From Rhodoferax sp. TH121 (GTDB lineage Bacteria; Pseudomonadota; Gammaproteobacteria; Burkholderiales; Burkholderiaceae_C), in the NCBI RefSeq assembly GCF_002251855.1, contig NZ_NOXW01000012.1:24918-88917 (forward strand): a stretch of DNA of 64,000 nt, given 5' to 3'. The translations under genes and the position numbers were made by a program. The notes beneath the pieces are model-generated. The model had not been told where the DNA came from and did no database searches. It worked only from the letters and a program-made list of their open reading frames with translations. Positions 41,339 through 50,482 of this stretch are shown here, in pieces. Every line of letters begins with the position of its first letter. The first letter of the stretch is position 1.

Positions 41339-43416
41339 GGTGTGGCACCTCGGAGAATCGGACCAATGCGGATGGTGTGGGTTTCAGGAATTTCACTGTG
41401 GGCGAGCACTTGCAAGCGTGGCGCGACACGGCGTACCAGACGCGAGATCGCGCCGCGAATGGGGTCCGGCACCAGCAGGCAGGCCGGGACGCCAATTTCT
41501 TCCTGCTTCAAAGCGGTCTCGGCCGCAGTACGGGTCAGCATGTCGGCAACTCCGGGGTCCAGCGCCGGGCCAGAGGCGCTGCCCAAGGCTTGCACCAGCA
41601 GCCGTTCCAGTCCCGGGTCAATGGCAATCACATTGAGCTCCCGGGTGGGACCGTAGATCTGCTGCACGATGGCTGGCGAAAGTGCGATACGCACGCGCTT
41701 GGCCAATTCCACGGGGTCCGTGGTGGTTGTGGCGTGTTCTGCGATGGACTCGATGATGGTGCGGATGTCGCGAATGTGAACCGACTCGTCCAGCAGCAAC
41801 TGCAAGACTTTCTGGAAGACGGCGACCGAGACCATTTTGGGGACCACTTCTTCGATGAGTTTGGGAGCCAGTTTTGCCACGTGTTCCACGAGTTGTTGTG
41901 TCTCTGTTCGGCTCAGCAATTTGGAGGCCTGAACTTGCATCAAGTGTGACAAATGGGTGGCCATGACAGTCTCGGAATCAACCACCGTAAACCCCGCCAT
42001 TTGCGCCGCTTCCTTCTGGCGATCGTCGATCCAGTGGGCAGGTAAACCAAATGCGGGGTCGGTGGTGGCCGTGCCAATCAGCGGGGTCGTGATACCGCCG
42101 GGATTGATGGCCAAATGCATGCCGGGGAAGGCTTCACCCTCACCCACAATCACGCCACGCAGGGTGATGCGGTAGGCGCTGGGTTTGAGTTCAAGGTTGT
42201 CACGCACATGTACGGCAGGGGGCAAAAAGCCCACTTCCTGCGCAAACTTGCGCCGCACACCTTTGATGCGGTTGAGCAAATCACCTTGGCGAGTTTTGTC
42301 GACCAATGCAATCAGGCGATAGCCCAGCTCCAAGCCCAATTGGTCTACCGGCTGCAGATCGTCCCATGACGCCTCGCCATCCCCTACCGGTGCTGCTGGC
42401 TGCGTCTGCGGGTCCACTGGAATGGGCTTGTTGGCCAACATCCAGGCGCCATACGCCAGCACCGCAGCGATACTGAGAAACACCAGGTGTGGCATGTTGG
42501 GGATGATGCCCAGGATGAACATGATGGCGGCTGTGACGCCCAGCACATGTGGCGACACAAACATTTGCCCCACGATTTGTTTGCCGATGTCCGTGTCCTT
42601 GCCCACGCGGGAGACCACCATGGCTGCTGCCACGGAGATCAGCAGGCCGGGAATCTGGGCTACCAGCGCATCACCAACGGCCAGCAGAATGTAGGAGTTG
42701 GCTGCCTGACTGGCGCTCAGGTCGTGCTGCAAGATGCCAATGGCAAATCCGCCAAAAATGTTGATCAGCAGAATCAGGATGCCGGCGACGGCGTCACCAC
42801 GCACAAACTTGGAGGCGCCGTCCATGGAGCCAAAAAACTCGGCTTCTTCGCCAATTTCCGCCCGGCGGCGTTTGGCTTCCCGCTCATCGATCAGGCCTGC
42901 GTTCAGGTCGGCATCCACGGCCATTTGTTTGCCGGGCATGGCGTCCAGGGTGAAGCGGGCCGACACTTCGGCAATACGTTCTGAGCCTTTGGTTACCACC
43001 ACAAAGTTGATAACGACCAGAATCGCAAACACGATCAGGCCCACGGCAAAGTTGCCACCAATCAGGAAGTGGCCGAAGGCCTCAATCACCGCACCTGCTG
43101 CGCCGGGGCCGGTGTGGCCTTCCAGCAGCACTACCCGGGTGGAGGCCACGTTGAGCGACAGGCGCATGAGTGTGGTGAGCAGCAGCACGGAGGGGAAGGC
43201 TGCAAAATCCAGCGGACGCACCATATAGGCAGCGACCATCATCACCATCAGCGCTACTGCGATGTTGATGGTGAAAAATGCATCCAGCACCAGTGGCGGG
43301 AGCGGCAGCACCATCATGGCCAGGATGGCAACCACCAGCATGGGGGCGGCAGCTCCCTGCACCGCGGCGGAATTGTTGCCAAACCACTGCTGCAGTGTTT
43401 TCAGTTGTGCGTTCAT
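41335..43416 (-). CDS. flhA: Flagellar export gate protein FlhA
   Basis: Membrane core of the flagellar type III export gate, 693 residues. Eight N-terminal helices begin AAPMLVVAILAMMVLPLPPLVLDAFFTINIAVALMVMMVAAY; the FHIPEP signature region RLSLNVASTRVVLLEG is clear, and VSARFTLDAMPGKQMAVDADLNAGLIDEREAKRRR is the cytoplasmic loop. The C-terminal cytosolic domain (LELGYRLIALVDKTRQGDLLNRIKGVRRKFAQEVGFLPP onward) binds export chaperones. Coupled by 4-base overlaps to flhB and flhF. Confidence 0.97.
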   Translation of the reverse strand: MNAQLKTLQQWFGNNSAAVQGAAAPMLVVAILAMMVLPLPPLVLDAFFTINIAVALMVMMVAAYMVRPLDFAAFPSVLLLTTLMRLSLNVASTRVVLLEGHTGPGAAGAVIEAFGHFLIGGNFAVGLIVFAILVVINFVVVTKGSERIAEVSARFTLDAMPGKQMAVDADLNAGLIDEREAKRRRAEIGEEAEFFGSMDGASKFVRGDAVAGILILLINIFGGFAIGILQHDLSASQAANSYILLAVGDALVAQIPGLLISVAAAMVVSRVGKDTDIGKQIVGQMFVSPHVLGVTAAIMFILGIIPNMPHLVFLSIAAVLAYGAWMLANKPIPVDPQTQPAAPVGDGEASWDDLQPVDQLGLELGYRLIALVDKTRQGDLLNRIKGVRRKFAQEVGFLPPAVHVRDNLELKPSAYRITLRGVIVGEGEAFPGMHLAINPGGITTPLIGTATTDPAFGLPAHWIDDRQKEAAQMAGFTVVDSETVMATHLSHLMQVQASKLLSRTETQQLVEHVAKLAPKLIEEVVPKMVSVAVFQKVLQLLLDESVHIRDIRTIIESIAEHATTTTDPVELAKRVRIALSPAIVQQIYGPTRELNVIAIDPGLERLLVQALGSASGPALDPGVADMLTRTAAETALKQEEIGVPACLLVPDPIRGAISRLVRRVAPRLQVLAHSEIPETHTIRIGPILRGATP

Positions 43417-44567
43417 GCGGTAGCCGCCTTCAGGGTTTTGGATTGCGGATCCAGCTCAGGAGGCACATAGGGCTGGGGCACGTCTTGCGGCATGCTGCCT
43501 TCGCCGCGCAAGGCCGCACGTACCCGGTATACGTAGGCCAGTACCTGCGCGACGGCGGTATACAGTGCCGACGGAATGTCCTGGTCCAGCTCGGCGTTGG
43601 CATACAACGCACGCGCCAACATGGGAGACTGCAGAACGGGCACCGCGTGCTGTTTGGCCACATCCCGAATCTTCATGGCCAACAGGTCTGCGCCCTTCGA
43701 TACCACACGGGGCGCCCGCATGGTTTTTTCGTCATAGCGGATGGCCACCGCGAAGTGGGTAGGGTTCATCACCACAAAATCGGCTTTGGGCACCGCATTG
43801 ACACTGCTCCTCTGTGCCAGTTCGCGTTGTTTCTGGCGAATCTTGCCCTTGAGTTGCGGGTTGCCGTCGGATTCCTTGCTTTCCTCTTTGACCTCTTGGT
43901 GGGACATCTTCATCTGGTCTTTGTGCAAGAAGGCCTGCAACGGAACATCGACCATCGCTGCGAGAAACACCACCAGTAGCAGCAAACCGATGCCCCCTGT
44001 GATCCATTGGGTCAGATGTGCAATGGCAGCACTGGAGGGCTGCCGAATCAGGGACGCCATGGTTTGCAGGCCGGAGCTCAGAAACCACGCAGCAATCGCA
44101 AACAAGATGCTGGTGATCAACAACATCTTGAGGGTGTCGATCAGCTTCTTCTTGGTGAACATATTGGCCAACCCAGACAAAGGGTTGAGCCGGCTGAAGT
44201 CCGGCATCAGGGGCTTGAGGCTGTTGACCCAGCCACCCGAGGCTACCGCGGCCAAAATGGCTGCTGTCATCACAATCGCTGCAAAGGCTACACAGCCCGC
44301 CAGACCAACGGTGGAGGCCTCTCCCAAGCGCTGCAGCATGCTGCCCGGGCGCATGACAGTGGCTGCATCGAAGGACAATTGCTGCCCCATGCTGTGCTTG
44401 AGATGGTCAAAAAGGATGGGGGCCAGTACCAGCACCGCCATGGCACCTGCACCTAGCACTGCCAGATGGGACAGGTCTTGCGAGCGCCCTACCTGGCCGT
44501 CATCGCGTGCTTTTTTGAGCTTGCGTTCTGACGCGGGTAAATTGCGATCTTGACTGCCTTGGTCCAT
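43413..44567 (-). CDS. flhB: Flagellar export switch protein FlhB
   Basis: Export-apparatus protein of 384 residues that switches specificity from hook to filament substrates by self-cleavage. Start MDQGSQDRNLPASERKLKKARDDGQVGRSQDL is typical; four membrane helices follow. The autocleavage motif NPTH is at residues 268-271 (VVMNPTHFAVAIRYDE). First gene of the flhB-A-F operon. Confidence 0.97.
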   Translation of the reverse strand: MDQGSQDRNLPASERKLKKARDDGQVGRSQDLSHLAVLGAGAMAVLVLAPILFDHLKHSMGQQLSFDAATVMRPGSMLQRLGEASTVGLAGCVAFAAIVMTAAILAAVASGGWVNSLKPLMPDFSRLNPLSGLANMFTKKKLIDTLKMLLITSILFAIAAWFLSSGLQTMASLIRQPSSAAIAHLTQWITGGIGLLLLVVFLAAMVDVPLQAFLHKDQMKMSHQEVKEESKESDGNPQLKGKIRQKQRELAQRSSVNAVPKADFVVMNPTHFAVAIRYDEKTMRAPRVVSKGADLLAMKIRDVAKQHAVPVLQSPMLARALYANAELDQDIPSALYTAVAQVLAYVYRVRAALRGEGSMPQDVPQPYVPPELDPQSKTLKAATA

Positions 44568-44628
44568 GGTGAAGAAGCTCTTGAGTTCTCACCATTGTCG
44601 CGACCGACCCCTGAAACTAAAGGGCGAT

Positions 44629-44649
44629 AAGCGGGGCATTCCCCCGCTT
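44629..44649 (-). terminator. Hairpin downstream of cheZ
   Basis: Perfect 8-bp stem AAGCGGGG (44629-44636) and CCCCGCTT (44642-44649) with a 5-base loop, 13 bp after the cheZ stop and upstream of flhB. The following T-run is weak, so it may only partly terminate. Confidence 0.6.
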
Positions 44650-44661
44650 AATTGAAAAGGC

Positions 44662-45294
44662 TCAGAAGCCCAGACTGGCCAGCAGGTCGTCGACTTGGGA
44701 CTGGTCGGTTACCACGTCCTGGTTGGTTTGCCCATCGACCACCGGGCCAGCCAGCGCCGGGACATATTCTTGTGCACTGGGGGCGCTTACCTTGGATTCT
44801 GGCGGGGCGGTTTGCAACAAGAGCAAAACGAGCTGCTCCTCGATGGTGGCTGCCAGTGTGACCACTTTGGCAATCACTTGCCCCGTCAGGTCGTGGAAGT
44901 CTTGGGCCATCATGATCTCTGTCAGGTGGTCGTCCACCTTTTTGCTGGCCTGTTCTACATCGGTGATGAAATTCATCACATGGCCTTTGGCCACGGCTGC
45001 CACGGGGTCCTTGACGATCAGCTCTCCAATGCGCCGGGTTTCTGCGGCGATATGGTCATGCTGTGCCTTGGCTTGGTCTACCTGGTTCAGTACCTTCTCT
45101 GCCGCCTGGCCTGTCAGTCGGGCAATGTACGACAGCCGGCTTTTGGCATCTGGCAGCTCCCCGGCCCAGTCCTTGACCTTGTCGGCCAGTCCCAGCCCGT
45201 TCAGCGAGTCATGCAACTGGCGGGTGAGCGCACCGAGTTGTTGGTGGACTTCGCCAGTAGACAGCGGCGTTGGGAGGTGGGGGGCGTCAGACAT
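44662..45294 (-). CDS. cheZ: Chemotaxis phosphatase CheZ
   Basis: Phosphatase that removes the phosphate from CheY-P; 210 residues forming a long four-helix bundle. The catalytic motif AQDFHDLTGQV contains D132 and Q139, and the C-terminal CheY-binding peptide QSQVDDLLASLGF is present. Two bases after cheY. CheA, CheW and receptors are not in the window. Confidence 0.95.
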   Translation of the reverse strand: MSDAPHLPTPLSTGEVHQQLGALTRQLHDSLNGLGLADKVKDWAGELPDAKSRLSYIARLTGQAAEKVLNQVDQAKAQHDHIAAETRRIGELIVKDPVAAVAKGHVMNFITDVEQASKKVDDHLTEIMMAQDFHDLTGQVIAKVVTLAATIEEQLVLLLLQTAPPESKVSAPSAQEYVPALAGPVVDGQTNQDVVTDQSQVDDLLASLGF

Positions 45295-45296
45295 GC

Positions 45297-45686
45297 TTAC
45301 TTCAATCCCATTTTGGTCAGGATGTGGTTTACCTTGTCTTCGAGGGTGGCTTTGGTAAAGGGCTTGACGATGTAACCCGCTGCGCCTTGCTGCGCGGCCA
45401 AGACGATGTCCTCTTTGCGGGCTTCTGCGGTCACCATGAGCACCGGGATGTGTTTGAGTTTGTCGTCTTTTTTGATCTCGGCGAGCAACTGGAAACCATT
45501 CATATTGGGCATATTGATGTCGCTGACAACGAAATCAAAACTGCCGTTGCGGAGCTTTTGCAGCGCAGCTACACCGTCTTCTGCCTCGTCTGCATCGGCG
45601 TAGCCGCTTTCCTTGAGGAGGTTGCGCACGATTCGCCGCATGGTGGAGAAGTCATCAACGATGAGAAAGCGCAATTCTTTGGACAT
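45297..45686 (-). CDS. cheY: Chemotaxis response regulator CheY
   Basis: Single-domain receiver of 129 residues that binds the flagellar switch when phosphorylated. Acidic pocket D11-D12, phospho-acceptor D56 ([13 protein letters not shown]), T86 and K108 (YIVKPF) are all present, and the protein is closely CheY-like. Pairs with cheZ directly downstream. Confidence 0.96.
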   Translation of the reverse strand: MSKELRFLIVDDFSTMRRIVRNLLKESGYADADEAEDGVAALQKLRNGSFDFVVSDINMPNMNGFQLLAEIKKDDKLKHIPVLMVTAEARKEDIVLAAQQGAAGYIVKPFTKATLEDKVNHILTKMGLK

Positions 45687-45746
45687 AGATAACCTTTAAC
45701 CGGGCGATTTTCGAATTTCTACAAGTATGACGTAATTTTTGCGGGG

Positions 45747-46691
45747 TCAAGGGCTTGATTTTGCCTCTGGTGCGGCTGGGTTGCCAGTGCTTTCTTCCCC
45801 GGCATCCAGGGCCACCGTTTTGCTCCCCAGTAGGCGTTCCTCTGCATCTTTGGTCATGACCAAAATGCTGATGCGCCGATTGCTGGGTGCCAGCGGGTTG
45901 CCTGGCTCCAGCGGTAGGCTGGAGGCCATGCCCACCACCCGCGCCAGTTTGACTTCGGGCATGCCCGCGGCAATCAGCTCGCGGCGCGAGGCGTTGGCCC
46001 GGTCGGCAGAAAGCTCCCAGTTGCTGTAGCCGCGGGCGGCGTTGCCGTAGGCCTGGCTGTCGGTGTGTCCGTCCAGGCTGATTTTGTTGTCTACATCCAG
46101 CAAAGCCCTGCCGATTTCGGTCAGGATGTCACGCATATAAGGCTTGACTGACGCGCTGCCGCTGTCAAACATGGGGCGGCGCTGGTCGTCCACGATCTGG
46201 ATTTGCAGGCCGTCGGGCGTGATTTCCAGCTTGATTTGGGAGCTGAACTCGGCCATTCTGGGGTTGTTGGAGATGGCGCCAGCGATCTTGGCCGCCAGCG
46301 TGGCAAGGTCTTTGGCGTCTTTTTTGGCGCGCTCCACCTTGGCCTGGTCGCCAGACATCTTTTTGGCGGTCTTCTCTTCACCATCGCCGCGACGGGACTG
46401 GCCTGCCTGCTGTGTCAGGTCGTTACCACCCCCGGTAATGATGCTATTGCTCGCCCCCGCGCCCGCGCCACCTTGCAGCGCCACTTTCAGTGGGGATTGA
46501 AAGTAGTCTGAAATGCCTTTTTTATCGCCTTCGGTGGTGCTGCCCAGCAGCCACATGAGCAAAAAGAAGGCCATCATGGCAGTTACAAAGTCGGCGTAGG
46601 CAATCTTCCAGGCGCCACCGTGCGCAGCGTGGCCGCCTTTCTTGACCCGCTTGATGATGATCGGCTGGAGTTTCTTGGCGTCCCCTGCCAT
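45747..46691 (-). CDS. motB: Flagellar stator protein MotB
   Basis: Peptidoglycan-anchored stator subunit, 314 residues. A single N-terminal helix (YADFVTAMMAFFLLMWLLGST) holds the proton-binding D34; the C-terminal OmpA-like domain (ISLDGHTDSQAYGNAARGYSNWELSADRANASRRELIAAGM) binds peptidoglycan. Between them lies a Lys/Gly-rich linker. It follows motA by 18 bp. Confidence 0.97.
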   Translation of the reverse strand: MAGDAKKLQPIIIKRVKKGGHAAHGGAWKIAYADFVTAMMAFFLLMWLLGSTTEGDKKGISDYFQSPLKVALQGGAGAGASNSIITGGGNDLTQQAGQSRRGDGEEKTAKKMSGDQAKVERAKKDAKDLATLAAKIAGAISNNPRMAEFSSQIKLEITPDGLQIQIVDDQRRPMFDSGSASVKPYMRDILTEIGRALLDVDNKISLDGHTDSQAYGNAARGYSNWELSADRANASRRELIAAGMPEVKLARVVGMASSLPLEPGNPLAPSNRRISILVMTKDAEERLLGSKTVALDAGEESTGNPAAPEAKSSP

Positions 46692-46709
46692 GCTCAGGCG
46701 CTCCTGCGC

Positions 46710-47567
46710 TTACTTCTTCTTAACATAGGCTTCCAGCTCAGAGAAGGTGGGGCGCTCGGTGGAGTAGAGCACCTTGCGGCCAAACTCAATGGCGGTGGAG
46801 GGGTTGTAGCCTTGCATGCTGGCCAATAAGGTGGTCTTGATGCATTGAAATTCTTTGCTACCCTCTTCGACTTTTTGCTCCAGCAATCCGGCCAAAGGCT
46901 CCGCGAACGCGTACGCCAGCAAAATCCCGAGGAAGGTTCCCACTAGCGCCGACCCGATCATGCCACCTAGCACTGCAGGGGGCTGGCCCACCGAGCCCAT
47001 GGTATTCACCACGCCCAGCACGGCGGCCACGATACCAAAGGCAGGCAGACCACCCGCAATACGCTGGATGGCAGCGACCGCGGCGTGTTCTTCATGGTGG
47101 TGGGTCTCGATCTCACTGTCCATTAGCGATTCGATCTCATGGGCATTCAGGTTGCCTGACACCATCATGCGCAAGTAGTCGGTGATGAACTCCACGACGT
47201 GGTGGTCGGAACCGACGGTGGGGTACTTTTTGAAGATCTCGGATTGTTCAGGCTCTTCGACGTCTTTTTCAATCGCCATCAGCCCTTCCTTGCGGGCTTT
47301 TTGGAGGATGTCAAACATCAACGCCATCAGCTCCATGTAGCGGGCCTTGGTGTACTTACTGCCTTTGAAGCAGGCGCCCAAGCCAGCCATGGTCTTCTTG
47401 ATCACCTTCATCTGGTTGTTGGCCAGAAAGGCACCCACGGTGGCCCCCCCGATGGTCAGCATCTCCCAGGGCAGGGCTTTCAGAATCACGCTGATGTTTC
47501 CGCCGTGGATGATGAACACGCCGAATACACAGCCCAGACAAACAAGCCAACCGACGATTACAAACAT
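46710..47567 (-). CDS. motA: Flagellar stator protein MotA
   Basis: Inner-membrane proton-channel stator of 285 residues with four helices (MFVIVGWLVCLGCVFGVFIIHGG; LPAFGIVAAVLGVVNTMG; MIGSALVGTFLGILLAYAFAEPLAG) and a charged cytoplasmic loop (KYTKARYMELMALMFDILQKARKEGLMAIEKDVEEPEQSEIFKKYP) that contacts FliG. A candidate sigma-28 promoter lies about 70 bp upstream, so motAB, possibly with cheY-cheZ, is a late-class unit. Confidence 0.97.
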   Translation of the reverse strand: MFVIVGWLVCLGCVFGVFIIHGGNISVILKALPWEMLTIGGATVGAFLANNQMKVIKKTMAGLGACFKGSKYTKARYMELMALMFDILQKARKEGLMAIEKDVEEPEQSEIFKKYPTVGSDHHVVEFITDYLRMMVSGNLNAHEIESLMDSEIETHHHEEHAAVAAIQRIAGGLPAFGIVAAVLGVVNTMGSVGQPPAVLGGMIGSALVGTFLGILLAYAFAEPLAGLLEQKVEEGSKEFQCIKTTLLASMQGYNPSTAIEFGRKVLYSTERPTFSELEAYVKKK

Positions 47568-47638
47568 AGGCGCATTGTGACAGGGAGGCTGGGGGCCTCA
47601 AGGGTGGAAGAAGCGGGCATATTCAGCCCGTCTCTATC

Positions 47639-47665
47639 ATATCGTCGCTAGTTCGCCGGGCTTGA
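47639..47665 (-). promoter_or_regulatory. Candidate sigma-28 promoter of motA
   Basis: On the minus strand TCAAGCCC-N11-GACGATAT: correct 11-bp spacing, 4 of 5 bases of TAAAG, and 6 of 8 at the -10. It lies 72 bp upstream of motA, directly next to a dispersed-repeat copy. Confidence 0.6.
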
Positions 47666-47667
47666 AT

Positions 47668-47731
47668 TTATTGCCAAATTGGCCTTTCATCCTCGTGGAT
47701 ACTGCGCAAATAGCTATAAAAATAATAGCAT
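47668..47731 (-). repeat. Dispersed repeat, copy C (between flhC and motA)
   Basis: Contains ATACTGCGCAAATAGCTATA and an AATAATAGCATTT end, close to copy A in dsbD. It begins immediately after the flhC stop codon and ends 2 bp from the candidate motA promoter. Confidence 0.82.
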
Positions 47732-48271
47732 TTAGTGGAGCAGTATGCCGCCTGCAGTAGACCCTTTGCCGGCGCGTGCCGGGGGCGAGCACAGGCCGCA
47801 TTCGAAGTGCCTGGAGTTTTCATAGGCTTCCGACACAAAGTGCCCGCCGCACTTGGAGCATTTGGTCATGGACAGCATGTTGTTGTCGATGAACTTGACC
47901 AGGCGCCATGCGCGGGTGATGGACAACAGGGGCTCGACGCCACAGGCGGCAATTTGCTCGGTGTACAGCCGGTAGGCGGCCATGATGGCGTCAATGTCCT
48001 CAATGGCGCTGACCTTGGTCAGGTATTCATAGGTGTTCTGGAACAGCGAGGCGTGGATATTGGGCTGCCAGGTCAGGAACCACTCGGTCGAGAACGGCAG
48101 CTGGCCCTTGCTTGGGGAGCGTCCGGCCACTTCCTTGTACAGGCGCAACAGGCGCTCATACGACAGGTCCGTCTCGCTTTCCAGCACCTGCAGGCGGGCG
48201 CCCAGCTGGATCAGGGATACGGCGCGCTCCACTTGTTTGGAGTCGTTCAAAACACTTTTCTGGGTGGCCAT
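47732..48271 (-). CDS. flhC: Flagellar master regulator subunit FlhC
   Basis: Zinc-containing subunit of the FlhD4C2 activator for class II flagellar genes; 179 residues. N-terminal helical part ERAVSLIQLGARLQVLESETDLSYERLLRLYKEVAGRSPSKGQLPFSTEWFLTW; the Cys4 zinc cluster is C138, C141, C158, C161 (KCSKCGG and FECGLC). Start ATG 48271 lies 22 bp after the flhD stop. Followed at once by a dispersed repeat. Confidence 0.96.
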   Translation of the reverse strand: MATQKSVLNDSKQVERAVSLIQLGARLQVLESETDLSYERLLRLYKEVAGRSPSKGQLPFSTEWFLTWQPNIHASLFQNTYEYLTKVSAIEDIDAIMAAYRLYTEQIAACGVEPLLSITRAWRLVKFIDNNMLSMTKCSKCGGHFVSEAYENSRHFECGLCSPPARAGKGSTAGGILLH

Positions 48272-48293
48272 GGTGCTGCTCCTGCGATGTAGG

Positions 48294-48620
48294 TCAGACG
48301 GCTTCGGCAAAACGGCCGGCCATCAGAATGCTGGCGTGCAGCTTGGTGGTGGCGTCGTTGTCGACTTTGGTGGCGGAATGGTTGGTCAGCAGGTTCCAGA
48401 CCATGTCGTCATCCACCCGGAAGCGGCACAGCAGCATGTTGGTGGAGGCGATGCGCATGATCTGGGCAGGGGACAGTGCGCTGATCATCTCTGCGGCTTC
48501 TTCGGACATTCCCAGGCGGAACAGCGCTTCGGCCTTGTCCTGGCGGATCAGGTTTTGGGCCAACATCAGGTAAGTCATATTGGCTTCCCGGATCTCGGCG
48601 AGTAATTGTTCCTTGTTCAT
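48294..48620 (-). CDS. flhD: Flagellar master regulator subunit FlhD
   Basis: Partner of FlhC, 108 residues: EQLLAEIREANMTYLMLAQNLIRQDKAEALFRLGMSEEAAEMISALSPAQIMRIASTNMLLCRFR is typical FlhD. FlhD4C2 binds class II promoters. A strong sigma-28-like promoter lies about 220 bp upstream, giving a long untranslated leader. Directly downstream of the flagellin 1 gene on the same strand. Confidence 0.95.
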   Translation of the reverse strand: MNKEQLLAEIREANMTYLMLAQNLIRQDKAEALFRLGMSEEAAEMISALSPAQIMRIASTNMLLCRFRVDDDMVWNLLTNHSATKVDNDATTKLHASILMAGRFAEAV

Positions 48621-48949
48621 AGTCAGCTCCTGTTGAGGGGCGATTCATATGAATCACCATGGAGCGAATTCTGGTTTGCGAGGCCAGAAACTTGAATTGG
48701 AAAACGGCTAATCCGGGTGTCAGAAACGCAAACATCGCCTGTAGGGGAAATTCCTACATGCGCTAAAGGACTGACTTTGGCCGCGCGAACATTCCACCCC
48801 TAGCGCTATGCCGGGCGCGAATATTTGCAGTAACAAGAAGCCTATCGGCAGGCTGTGCCGAAACTGAAGGGGGCGAGCCAAGCCTTGAACGGCCGAGCAG
48901 CATCCCGCTCACGCCCAAGCGTGCTGTGGGGGCGCCGCTGCGCGCAGGA
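48621..48949 (-). other. Intergenic region between flagellin 1 and flhD
   Basis: 329 bp without a gene. Contains the flagellin terminator region (weak stem CACGC/GCGTG at 48910-48923), a sigma-28-like promoter (48842-48868) and a leader of about 215 bases before flhD. Minor inverted sequences (GATTCATATGAATC near 48642-48655, a perfect 14-bp palindrome) may bind a regulator. Confidence 0.6.
48842..48868 (-). promoter_or_regulatory. Sigma-28-like promoter upstream of flhDC
   Basis: Minus strand TTCAGTTT-N11-GCCGATAG: 6 of 8 at the -35, 7 of 8 at the -10, exact 11-bp spacing. The fliS promoter has nearly the same -35 (TTCAGTTG). It points toward flhD (start 48620). Confidence 0.75.
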
Positions 48950-50482
48950 TTACTGACGCAGCAACGCGAGCACGCCTTGTGGGAGCTGATTCGCCTGCGC
49001 CACCATGGCGGTGCCTGCCTGCTGCAGGATCTGGGTGCGCGACAGGTTGGCCGTTTCCAGCGCAAAGTCCGCGTCCTGAATCCGTGAGCGCGAGGCACTC
49101 AGGTTCTCGGCCATGGTTTGCAAGCTGGCAATGGTGTTTTCAAAGCGCGATTGCAGTGCACCAAATTTGGCGCGTTGGCCCGCAATGACCTGGATGGCCG
49201 CATCAACCGTGCTCAAAGTGCGAGTGGCCGATTCGACCGTGGCAACGTCCAGCGTATCCACAGTTTGCAACTGGCTGGCGCTGGTAGCAGCCAAAAAGAA
49301 GTCTGTGACGGGTGGTGGGCCTACGGGGTCGTTGACCGCTGCGTTGACCATGCCGAAAGATTTGTCGGAGTCCAGTGTCAAGGTGCCGGTGACATAGGCG
49401 GCGTTGTTTGGGGCATTGGGAATGGTTACGCCTCCCACCGCGAGGGCCGTTGAAGCCGCGGGGACTTCAATGACGATGTCTTCACCGGCCGCATTCGACA
49501 GGGAGATTCCCGTACCTGCTGCATTGAGTTTTGCGGTAACCCCGGTGGCCGAGCTCTTGTCGTTGAACGCCGCGACAGCGGCCGATAAGCCATCCCCATC
49601 CAGCGCGCCCACGGTAAAGGCCACGGTGGTTGCCACTGAGTTGTTGGAGCGCATGGTGAGCGAGTAGCTGGTATTCGCTGTAAAGCTGCTCAAGTCAATG
49701 TCTGTGCGCGCTGTAGCGGTTACGCCAGTGGTTCCCGACTGGGCATTGATGGCTGCAGCCAAGCTCTTCGCTGTTTGGCCCGCTGTAATGCCGATCGTGG
49801 CCGAGCCGGACGATCCATCAATACGGAAGGTGGTGTCTGCGGCAATCGGGCTTGTTGCGCTGATGTCTGCAGCAGGGGTGGCTTGGGAGGCTCGCGTACC
49901 CGCCGTCGATCCAGTAACCAGATCACCGGGACCACCCGCCGTGGCTGCGACTTGCGATCCGATGCGGTGGTTGCCGTACTTGTTGGTGCTGAAGTTGCCG
50001 GTGGTTGCAATGATGGTTTGGTTGGCATTGGCGCCAACCTGGAAGGTGGCCGATGTGAAGCTGCCATCCAGAATGTTTTGACCGTTGAACTGTGCGGTCT
50101 TGGCAATGCGGTCCAATTCGGCGGTCAGCTGGCCGACTTCGGCGTTCAGGGCGGCGCGGTCACTGGCGCTGTTTGTCGCGTTGGCAGATTGAACGGCCAA
50201 TTCGCGAATGCGTTGCAATGTGGCGGACGCGCTGCCCAATGCGCCTTCGGCCACCTGCGCCAGGGAGATGCCGTCGTTGGCGTTGCGGGCGGCTTGGTTC
50301 AGGCCGCGCACTTGCGATGTCATGCGTTCTGCAATGGCCAAGCCAGCCGCATCGTCCTTGGCGCTATTGATGCGCAGGCCCGAAGACAGGCGTTGCATGG
50401 ACGTGCTCAACGAACTTTGCGAAGTCGCCAAGTTCCGCTGCGCATTCAGCGACTGAATATTGGTGTTGATGGTTGAGGCCAT
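48950..50482 (-). CDS. fliC: Flagellin 1
   Basis: Filament subunit of 510 residues. Conserved D0/D1 ends: [82 protein letters not shown] at the N-terminus and [65 protein letters not shown] at the C-terminus. The central domain contains flagellin hook-IN-like repeats ([15 protein letters not shown]). Ribosome-binding site AGGAGTTA equals that of flagellin 2. No clear sigma-28 promoter is visible upstream. Divergent paralogue of the 50920-52410 gene. Confidence 0.95.
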   Translation of the reverse strand: MASTINTNIQSLNAQRNLATSQSSLSTSMQRLSSGLRINSAKDDAAGLAIAERMTSQVRGLNQAARNANDGISLAQVAEGALGSASATLQRIRELAVQSANATNSASDRAALNAEVGQLTAELDRIAKTAQFNGQNILDGSFTSATFQVGANANQTIIATTGNFSTNKYGNHRIGSQVAATAGGPGDLVTGSTAGTRASQATPAADISATSPIAADTTFRIDGSSGSATIGITAGQTAKSLAAAINAQSGTTGVTATARTDIDLSSFTANTSYSLTMRSNNSVATTVAFTVGALDGDGLSAAVAAFNDKSSATGVTAKLNAAGTGISLSNAAGEDIVIEVPAASTALAVGGVTIPNAPNNAAYVTGTLTLDSDKSFGMVNAAVNDPVGPPPVTDFFLAATSASQLQTVDTLDVATVESATRTLSTVDAAIQVIAGQRAKFGALQSRFENTIASLQTMAENLSASRSRIQDADFALETANLSRTQILQQAGTAMVAQANQLPQGVLALLRQ

